A stretch of 64,000 nt of DNA, from assembly GCA_002633005.1 (NCBI GenBank), contig NMRA01000554.1:218282-282281 (forward strand), given 5' to 3'. Made by a program: the position numbers and the translations under genes. Below the pieces are notes generated by a model that saw only the letters and a program-made list of their open reading frames with translations, was not told the origin of the DNA and searched no databases. Below are positions 62,001 to 64,000 of the stretch, one piece after another. The stretch is from Phoronis australis (Eukaryota > Phoronida > Phoronidae). The stretch's first letter is position 1; each line of letters starts with the position of its first letter.

Positions 62001-63726
62001 TAATGTGTAGCAAGAAAAAAAATTTTGCAGAACCACCTTCAGCCACACAAAATCTGTTCACAGCTTATTCAAGTTCAATGGTTAGAGAGCTGCAACTCAA
62101 GCCAAATCTCCTGCCAGGTATGAACAGCTCCCACAATTCATGGTAACTCAATTCACAGTCCTTTTGTTCACTTAGTCACCATAATATTGTGTCAGCCAGG
62201 TGTACATATCAGAGAAAGGTGTTGCGGAAAATGCTATAACGACAGATACTCCATTTCGTAGTTGGTTTCTTGATATCAGTCTCCCTGACGTGTGGTTCAT
62301 ATGCACCGTTGACCCACTAAAGTTAACTCCCCTAACCTACTTTGACTCGAGGAGTTCAAACCCAACTTACAAAATTAAAATGACGTTTTAGACATAATTA
62401 AGTTAATTACGCACTGCAACTTCAAGTGACATTATGAGTGAATGCTGAAATAATGGATATGATTAAGACGTGTGTAGGTTACGTTGCCCAAAAAAAGTTC
62501 TCAACAAATAATTAAGCAAAAACTGACAGATTTTGAAGACTTGAGACGTTTTCTGCTTTTTCTCGGCATCGGCAAATCAAATTAATTTCAACTTTGGAAC
62601 ACGAGTTCTCGAAAACACTGGATTTCTCTGAAACTTTCCACTTTCAATTTTTATAATCTCAAAAACGTTGCCACTATTTTCATTTTAAAGGACATAGGAA
62701 GCAAACTACACGAGTAATCAAAAATTTCTAACAGTGTTTTTGAGATAAACTGTGAAGTTCTCATTTAAGGGGTTTCACTACAATCGACTGAGGGGTTATT
62801 TAGCTATGAATGTATCTTTCTTAAAAATGAAAAATGAAGTTTAAAAAGGTGGTAACGCAATAATAATAATTACAAAAATATCAAACGTATTTTTATAATC
62901 CCTGGTCTTTCTGCTTTCAGAAAACATATACTTTTACTGGTTGACATAGCCTAGTGTTTTGATATGTGAGTTAGAATGGAGGTCACAAAATAAGGTTTGA
63001 GATATCCTTAAAGTGAAACTTACACGCGAATTCCTTATCTCTGTGATTGCTTGGTCAAATTAATTAGAAACACAACACAGCAATGATATGAACATGAAGT
63101 ACGTTGAAAATTGCCAAACGTTTTTTAAGAACGAGTTTTGTATCAGAAATGATCCGCCGTAAATTACTCAACTGTGTCCAGTAAGTATCGTGATGTGGTG
63201 ATGGGGAATAACACTGCATGATGCGGGCTATGTGAGCACACAAGGTACGTCATTAGTGCAAAGATCGCCTATTTGAAGAATTTTTTGTTTTCACATTTAC
63301 AAGTTGTCAATGAATACAAATTCACTTTGTTTAGCATAGATGATGATCAAATAGCATTGTCATTTAGTTCCTGCTATACATTAGCATAGTTAGGAGCATG
63401 CAAATACATCTTTAACTACTAAACACCTTGTCTCATACCTAGGTATGTAATACAACTTAAAACTTGTGAATAATTGATTTGGTGCTATTTTTTACAAAAA
63501 ATAGGAAGCCGCAGATTTGCCTACAGTGCCCTAAACTGATAAGACTTTACCATAATGTGGTCCTTACTTTTGATGGTGTTGTCTTCTCAGCTGACCTCTT
63601 ATCACCCGCTTTCTTAGCACCAGATACATCGGGAGGAGGGATTTTAACACCAGCTTCACTTAACTTAGACTGAAGGTCTTTAACAACTTTTGACTTCTTG
63701 TCTGTTGCTTGTTTAAACTCAAGAGC
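19883..63726 (-). CDS. ZFC3H1: ZFC3H1 ortholog, exosome-adaptor zinc finger protein (partial, C-terminal 1077 aa)
   Basis: Twenty minus-strand exons join without a phase conflict into 3234 nt including TAA. In-window residues: about 1-233 charged, with a basic coiled coil (KLRLQKLEREFAEKIRKLKE); 234-293 conserved lead-in (YRFSQHYRGK); 294-311 the C3H1 finger, Cys294, Cys302, Cys307, His311 (CRFDLMGSCNDDKCPWQH); then the DVRYF motif and HAT/TPR-like helical repeats to the end. The tail after the finger (about 770 aa) matches the human length; the human protein is 1989 aa, so roughly the first 900 residues lie beyond 64000. Known role: ZFC3H1 bridges MTR4 and PABPN1 in the nuclear PAXT connection that sends polyadenylated RNAs to the exosome. 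It lies tail-to-tail with AMN1. Intron 8 (29201-53890) hosts a nested gene. The exon 10 donor is less certain than the rest. Confidence 0.95.
20781..20843 (-). CDS. ZFC3H1: ZFC3H1 in-window exon 19
   Basis: The acceptor is gtatctttcag and the donor GTAAGA. The 63-base phase 0 exon codes VRKLFWKAVQTLPFSAAIW plus KD, matching human VHRLYQRALQKLPLCASLW plus KD. Confidence 0.9.
21281..21419. repeat. 44-bp tandem repeat, three copies
   Basis: Unit starting aacttgggtctacagaaggc, repeated at 21281, 21325 and 21369 with a partial fourth. One substitution (ttccaa for ttctaa) marks the second copy. It lies in ZFC3H1 intron 18. Confidence 0.95.
22574..22613 (-). CDS. ZFC3H1: ZFC3H1 in-window exon 18 (40-nt small exon)
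   Basis: The acceptor is ttgccag and the donor GTAGTG. G completes Met, then VIAINLQLKETLE in phase 0. It fits human WKIAIAAEIVLKGQRE. Its small size makes it easy to miss; without it the upstream exon would end at an in-frame TAA. Confidence 0.8.
23140..23241 (-). CDS. ZFC3H1: ZFC3H1 in-window exon 17
   Basis: The acceptor is ttgtttcag. G completes Arg, then ACEHALKMEDLHVAKYLCCC through NLWK and AT, donor GTAAAA. Reading through the donor gives ATG TAA, a false C-terminus. Confidence 0.88.
23748..24014 (-). CDS. ZFC3H1: ZFC3H1 in-window exon 16
   Basis: The acceptor is ctatgtag and the donor GTAATC. 88 full codons include YLEYMKDELSF, LVRRCLASMP, DYSFHNRVLSMFLTSIP and MPDNYRLVL. The FHNRV block is highly conserved with human ZFC3H1. 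Confidence 0.95.
24503..24607 (-). CDS. ZFC3H1: ZFC3H1 in-window exon 15
   Basis: The acceptor is tctatttag and the donor GTAAGT. It codes MLLDIQGYHDQITEVYETAL through KLMWL plus two bases. One HAT-like helical hairpin. Confidence 0.92.
25179..25289 (-). CDS. ZFC3H1: ZFC3H1 in-window exon 14
   Basis: The acceptor is atgtttgcag and the donor GTCAGT. T completes Cys, then KVLDLPLPLNYTAPSF, SSHAVYLWSNY. It corresponds to the human IPGPIDIPSRL...PYLWLIYC segment. Confidence 0.92.
25884..26065 (-). CDS. ZFC3H1: ZFC3H1 in-window exon 13
   Basis: The acceptor is atcatctag and the donor GTAAGA. It codes VYSEGISAAPSYIPLLNAAA through DPNLLY plus TG of a split Cys. Phase 0 in, phase 2 out. Confidence 0.92.
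26754..26874 (-). CDS. ZFC3H1: ZFC3H1 in-window exon 12
   Basis: The acceptor is cttacag and the donor GTGATC. G completes Arg, then FDVAAEIYRKLLKASPSLGE and LLLAKLHEQSNNIEAARK, a typical TPR/HAT helix pair. Confidence 0.93.
27346..27530 (-). CDS. ZFC3H1: ZFC3H1 in-window exon 11
   Basis: The acceptor is cgtatgcag and the donor GTGAGT. It codes EEVTLDWTSGKKRHLPVDSI through CLALYSNLVLFQIQVCK plus AG. It matches human PWQAV...CLPLYTNMIALHQL. Confidence 0.94.
27985..28134 (-). CDS. ZFC3H1: ZFC3H1 in-window exon 10
   Basis: The acceptor is tccatttcag. 50 codons include KSLKSDWFSNLCVKDQCTAW and LCYISLLEFHCLP, close to human CLAWLAYIHLIEFNILP. The donor is taken as GAG|GTCTGT; TTG|GTGAAG nine bases earlier is in the same phase and possible. 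A longer frame upstream to 28176 is intronic, because the phase 0 acceptor lies inside it. Confidence 0.88.
29015..29200 (-). CDS. ZFC3H1: ZFC3H1 in-window exon 9
   Basis: The acceptor is cttatttcag and the donor GTACGT. 62 codons, phase 0 at both ends: CLSAAPTFLQKTDICQQLIN through QAWLNVHGGQYRTAVQYLG. It follows exon 8 across the 24.7 kb intron and matches human F-x4-F-xx-K-D-xx-C...LHIFTGRCQSALAIL. Confidence 0.92.
31060..31093. repeat. Trinucleotide-like (ACT/AAT) simple repeat
   Basis: Short impure run of aatact/actact units in the large ZFC3H1 intron. Confidence 0.7.
31724..31745. repeat. (ATCA)n tetranucleotide repeat
   Basis: Five tandem atca units. Confidence 0.85.
33773..34214. mobile_element. 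MITE-like element, copy 1
   Basis: The ends are imperfect inverted repeats: left TTTTTACACGCGGAACAGTT, right (minus) GCATTTACACTTGAGACAGC, both followed by TGTCAYGG-GC. Internal blocks cacgtggtttgg-type and cattgcgcaagc recur in the copy at 51405-51845, which is in the opposite orientation. About 440 bp, non-coding. Confidence 0.65.
35238..36930 (+). mobile_element. TTAA-flanked 1.7 kb element with a captured or residual first exon
   Basis: The left end is TTAAAGGAGCATGCCACC and the right end on minus TTAAAGGAGAATGCCACC, an 18-base inverted repeat with one mismatch. The ends share the TTAAAGG start with the 6582-7907 element. The interior carries a plus-strand exon-like ORF (36351-36529) but no transposase domain. 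Two direct copies of gttatcc-ggccagtggctc lie at 35726 and 35785. It is probably a deletion derivative of a larger autonomous transposon. Confidence 0.7.
36351..36529 (+). CDS. Exon-like 59-codon ORF in the TTAA element, strong start context and donor
   Basis: ATG at 36351 sits in a perfect Kozak context (gccaccATGG). The frame reads MASRNPWADLDELELISPEF, then an acidic/polar stretch and ILERRREQAQTLNATYGVI plus TG, followed by donor GTAAGC. An in-frame ATG at 36294 gives a longer form ending TGGTAA at 36533. It looks like the first exon of a transposon-encoded or host protein whose later exons are not here. I do not recognise the family. Confidence 0.45.
37343..37400 (+). repeat. Short dispersed repeat (partner at 11331-11395)
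   Basis: Shares ccctcatgcaaaagtg and aaaaacaattcctag with the AMN1 intron 4 copy. Confidence 0.5.
38094..38600. mobile_element. MITE-like element with GGTCCTTTCATA ends
   Basis: The left AAGGTCCTTTCATATTGACT and right (minus) AGGGCCTTTCATACTAACCT ends are inverted repeats. A second inverted pair lies inside (atcgaagttatcgc near 38220 and its reverse complement near 38408). About 507 bp, non-coding; target duplication unclear. Confidence 0.55.
42439..42703. repeat. G/T-rich 15-bp minisatellite
   Basis: About 17 imperfect units of the type tgtgtggcgcgtgtt on the plus strand; all reading frames stay open on the minus strand, giving His/Thr/Asn-rich translations that are artefacts of the repeat. 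It lies about 0.5 kb upstream of the first recognised exon of the nested mucin-like gene and contains many CpG dinucleotides. Confidence 0.9.
43217..43257 (+). other. 5-prime UTR part of the mucin-like exon, with splice acceptor
   Basis: tttaattgcag precedes 43217 and is a good acceptor. The 41 bases to the ATG contain an in-frame TAG six bases before the start, so translation cannot begin upstream. One or more untranslated 5-prime exons must lie to the left but were not located. Confidence 0.5.
43258..45918 (+). CDS. Mucin-like single-pass membrane protein nested in a ZFC3H1 intron
   Basis: An uninterrupted ORF of 886 codons in context aaccATGG. Residues 1-20 (MATKVTYLSVVLVLTVRIHA) form a signal peptide. 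Residues about 21-830 are almost only Thr, Ser, Gln, Pro, Ala, Lys and Glu, with many N-glycosylation sequons (NAS, NAT, NVT, NKT, NET) and dense potential O-glycosylation sites; I see no Cys or Trp. Residues 178-516 are eight tandem repeats. A transmembrane helix (about 835-860, IAAIVLGVVVVLLLFFIAFL) and a 26-residue tail follow, with basic RHRRSK, an NxxY (NEAY) and a YxxL-type endocytic motif (YTML). Expected place: the cell surface or glycocalyx as a type I protein. There is no von Willebrand, SEA or EGF domain. It lies antisense inside ZFC3H1 intron 8. No ortholog recognised. Confidence 0.85.
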   Translation: MATKVTYLSVVLVLTVRIHAAPTNNASITTPGQNATTSDFTRTQLQTTTKSDAESQSTNVTTQSTVTMPSVSVSVTRQLTSITTPTNKGTTEQYDETMQMSAVSASSQNPASAMQTSESAGQTPEVTASQSSGTTETPARATTTILKSTAHAPGTQQPDTETTQASLIPTIITVALPTSTKQPYQTTTQTNATTQPLEGTNKTTQETTQTSGTPTMVTTVLRTSTKQPSQTTTQTNAATQPSDGTNETTQVTMQTSGKTTMVTTSQPTSTKQPSQTTTQTNAATQPSEDTNKTTQEKTQTSGTPTMVTTSQPTSTKQPSQITTQTNAATQPSEDTNKTTQETTQTSGTPAMVTTVLRTSTKQPSQTTTQTNAATQPSMGTNKTTQEKTQTSGTPTMVTTSQPTSTKQPSQITTQTNAATQPSDGTNENTQVTTQTSGKTTMVTTAQPKTTTQTNASNQPPDGTNETTQETTQTSGITTMVTTVLRTSTKQPSQTTTQTTAATQSSDGTSKTIQETTQALVEDTTPTHSTVQQASEAITNKPGNKTETPRTSPSTSQSSTDASGTPAETTKQHVATTQISEVTSSLRTTQAAAVTTQISSQKSTIETTTGKTQSFTSTQTPVPSRQSPAVTTQISTPKAQSSADTTHTSEQTTQATEPTTQSMLATTQQSASPTQQSSTTVQSTEVATARTSRPYATSENPSSTTEQNEATTQLSRGSTKTPEVTTQLAQTTQAPAPKLTSVPTTQKLPQESTKASEAITATTNQPEVTMQTTGRSEQSRETTQQPKVTSKALTRTTQEPSSTPVPVTQKSTPTQEAETAASKGTADTVVHKPTLGAGGIAAIVLGVVVVLLLFFIAFLVMRHRRSKFLPLRNDFSYNNEAYTMLDQ
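43789..44815 (+). repeat. 135-bp (45-residue) coding tandem repeat, eight units
   Basis: Units begin at TSTKQP codons 43789, 43924, 44059, 44194, 44329 and 44464, then a 114-base unit lacking seven codons, then 44713. The consensus runs TSTKQPSQTTTQTNAATQPS and GTNKTTQETTQTSG. Units alternate between VTTVLR and VTTSQP endings, which suggests a higher-order duplication. All length differences are multiples of three. Confidence 0.95.
46195..46200 (+). terminator. Candidate poly(A) signal (ATTAAA) for the mucin-like gene
   Basis: Nearest common variant signal after the stop, 277 bases downstream. Canonical AATAAA hexamers follow at 47499-47504 and 47600-47605. Which is used cannot be told from sequence. 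Confidence 0.3.
49517..49538. repeat. (TG)n microsatellite
   Basis: About eleven TG units. Confidence 0.95.
51405..51845. mobile_element. MITE-like element, copy 2 (inverted relative to 33773-34214)
   Basis: Starts AGTTGCATTTACACGAGAGA and ends, on minus, with GCATGAGAGACAGTTGTCA. Shared internal blocks with copy 1 include aacagctgatc, cacggagcaa-gttgacat, cgcttgcgcaat and ccacgtggtttggac. Confidence 0.65.
53891..54077 (-). CDS. ZFC3H1: ZFC3H1 in-window exon 8
   Basis: The acceptor is tatttgtag and the donor GTAGGG. A completes Arg, then NESVGIDVALNVLARGLESN, YLWLEYLNVYS and CAHAARLAPSYEIYHK. It closely matches human SALNVLARALENNKD...YAPDYQSF. HAT repeat. Confidence 0.95.
55072..55268 (+). 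repeat. Dispersed repeat, copy 2 (partner at 2275-2470)
   Basis: Aligned copy of the 2275-2470 repeat, diverged; lies in ZFC3H1 intron 7. Confidence 0.6.
55495..55642 (-). CDS. ZFC3H1: ZFC3H1 in-window exon 7
   Basis: The acceptor is atgttgaag and the donor GTAAGA. AT completes Asp, then ADDGGPQSDVRYFMLSNNHA and LKMNPTDIDTWIKLARRRR. It contains the DVRYF motif that opens the helical-repeat tail in human ZFC3H1. Confidence 0.92.
55845..56362. repeat. Minisatellite, 18-bp then 16-bp units (ACTCGACCAAG core)
   Basis: About 17 near-identical units of GTTAACACTCGACCAAGC up to 56149, a three-N gap, then 16-base units GTTAACACTCGACCAA with more variation to 56362. It lies in ZFC3H1 intron 6, about 200 bases upstream of the exon 7 acceptor in transcript order. 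Long ORFs here are repeat artefacts. Confidence 0.95.
56679..57012. mobile_element. Half of a pogo/Tc1-like element (same family as 2646-3455)
   Basis: TA then CACATAGTGTACCTAATTAT matches the right end of the 2646-3455 element on minus. Similarity continues for about 330 bases (shared cataaatcggtt, tctttttccacaa, tgacaatat). The opposite end is not found; the sequence passes into a 70-bp tandem repeat. Confidence 0.65.
57012..57370. repeat. 70-bp tandem repeat, five copies
   Basis: Unit with catgagcataatc-ccacgt at 57021, 57091, 57161, 57231 and 57301, exactly 70 bases apart and more than 90 percent alike. It abuts the half pogo-like element and may have expanded from its interior. Confidence 0.95.
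57856..58074 (-). CDS. ZFC3H1: ZFC3H1 in-window exon 6
   Basis: The acceptor is tctttcag and the donor GTACGT. TG completes Val, then DYAEQFYQVYKSSKSLDFMC, FTDARRWRPVSKAVD and YTEEVN. It matches the human segment after the zinc finger (AEKYVEKLFG...KDKRKWKP). Confidence 0.93.
58864..58982 (-). CDS. ZFC3H1: ZFC3H1 in-window exon 5 (end of zinc finger)
   Basis: The acceptor is ttcattgcag and the donor GTAGGT. G completes Trp309, then QHNAGMKMKDLDVLVDFLSY and DPAAIDVHTDSEEQLEKSL. His311 is the last zinc ligand, so the finger is split between exons 4 and 5. Confidence 0.95.
59378..59497 (-). CDS. ZFC3H1: ZFC3H1 in-window exon 4 (zinc finger core)
   Basis: The acceptor is ccatttcag and the donor GTAAGG. 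It codes FSQHYRGKISSRTYANKINP and CRFDLMGSCNDDKCP, holding the three Cys ligands of the C3H1 finger. This is the diagnostic exon for the family. Confidence 0.96.
60180..60286 (-). CDS. ZFC3H1: ZFC3H1 in-window exon 3
   Basis: The acceptor is gttttgcag and the donor GTAGGT. It codes ISNSVIDSLFGESRAAAQDS then LNHFKAY plus CG of Arg269. It joins exon 4 as FKAYRFSQHY, like human LKSYRFSPYY. Confidence 0.93.
60847..61008. repeat. 27-bp minisatellite next to the exon 2 donor
   Basis: Six tandem units starting ataagcaacaacctaattgc, nearly identical. On the transcribed (minus) strand the array begins at base +5 of ZFC3H1 intron 2, so the G at +5 and A at +6 of the donor GTATGA belong to the first repeat unit. 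Confidence 0.95.
61013..61552 (-). CDS. ZFC3H1: ZFC3H1 in-window exon 2 (coiled coil)
   Basis: The acceptor is ttatttctag and the donor GTATGA. 180 codons, phase 0 at both ends. It begins DVKKPKLQAKPKKSSGVEQK, has a basic coiled coil KLRLQKLEREFAEKIRKLKE and ends VCTTDKSALE. The large exon is low in conserved motifs; assignment rests on phase and position. Confidence 0.88.
61553..63567 (-). other. ZFC3H1 in-window intron 1
   Basis: AT-rich; ORFs of up to 92 codons on plus (61868-62146) have no domain. No repeat or RNA gene recognised. Confidence 0.6.
63568..63726 (-). CDS. ZFC3H1: ZFC3H1 in-window exon 1 (first exon inside the window, not the gene start)
   Basis: The acceptor is ggtttttag and the donor GTAAGG. 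53 codons, phase 0: ALEFKQATDKKSKVVKDLQS, then a Pro/Lys-rich stretch to EKTTPSK. There is no ATG near its start, so upstream exons lie beyond 64000. Assigned by frame and splice fit rather than by a family motif. Confidence 0.75.
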
Positions 63727-64000
63727 CTAAAAACCACAAAACATAAGTCTCTGTAATTGTATAACATGCACAAGTCGAATCCAACCAGATAGGTTTTATC
63801 GCCGCGAGGCGAAATCTGACATTCGGAAAGTTTGAGTGCATTAACTAAATAAACAACTACTACAGCACGGAACTTTGTCAACTTAGACAAAGATATGACT
63901 TGCAGTGGCGGATTTAGAGGGGGACCAAGATTCCATTAGGCAGTACAGGGGTGCGATTGTCTGTCGGGCAAAGTCCTGGCTAATACTCTGCCCTGCCCCC
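63727..64000 (-). other. Intronic end of window
   Basis: No exon recognised; the ORF at 63660-63890 on minus is a shadow in another frame. Confidence 0.5.

Noticed and set aside
1-64000. CRISPR arrays, operons, integrons or phage modules
   Set aside because: The tandem repeats have no unique spacers and all genes are spliced animal genes; no prokaryotic features are present.

Overview
The window is nuclear DNA from an animal, most likely an invertebrate with an intron-rich, AT-rich and repeat-laden genome. Coding regions are split into many small exons with GT-AG borders, both recognisable genes are animal orthologs, and the introns and spacers are full of short inverted-repeat DNA elements, minisatellites and a tRNA-derived repeat. 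I cannot name the species. Near-identical segments that meet at a single N suggest unmerged haplotypes from a polymorphic individual. The assembly has an 819-base gap at 68-886 and small N runs at 9821, 14804 and 56150-56152.

Layout. (1) 1-4156: gap, repeats, a TA-flanked pogo/Tc1-like element and one uncertain minus-strand ORF. (2) 4157-13479, plus strand: a complete AMN1 ortholog (leucine-rich-repeat protein, 269 aa, five coding exons). Exon 4 appears twice in a 1.43/1.44 kb tandem duplication with an N at the junction, and intron 3 has a GC donor and holds a THAP-bearing foldback transposon. (3) 13480-19882: spacer between convergent genes, with a MITE-like family, a tRNA-derived repeat and a palindromic foldback element. 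(4) 19883-63726, minus strand: the C-terminal 1077 codons of ZFC3H1, in 20 exons I reconstructed with matching phases. They run from a basic coiled-coil region through the C3H1 zinc finger to the HAT/TPR-like tail and stop codon; the N-terminal exons lie beyond base 64000. (5) Inside the 24.7 kb ZFC3H1 intron 8, on the opposite strand at 43217-45918, sits a nested gene for a cysteine-free, Thr/Ser/Gln-rich, single-pass membrane mucin-like protein (886 aa) with eight 45-residue tandem repeats. The same intron holds two copies of one MITE family in opposite orientation on either side of the nested gene, and a TTAA-flanked element that carries a lone first coding exon.

The genes do not form an evident pathway. 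ZFC3H1 is a nuclear RNA-decay adaptor (PAXT), AMN1 is a poorly understood LRR protein related to the yeast mitotic-exit antagonist, and the mucin-like protein should be at the cell surface. Points of interest are the nested gene, the duplicated non-symmetrical AMN1 exon, the GC-AG intron, a minisatellite that supplies bases of a ZFC3H1 splice donor, and the transposons with TTAAAGG ends. I assigned orthologs by comparison with remembered human proteins, without a database search.
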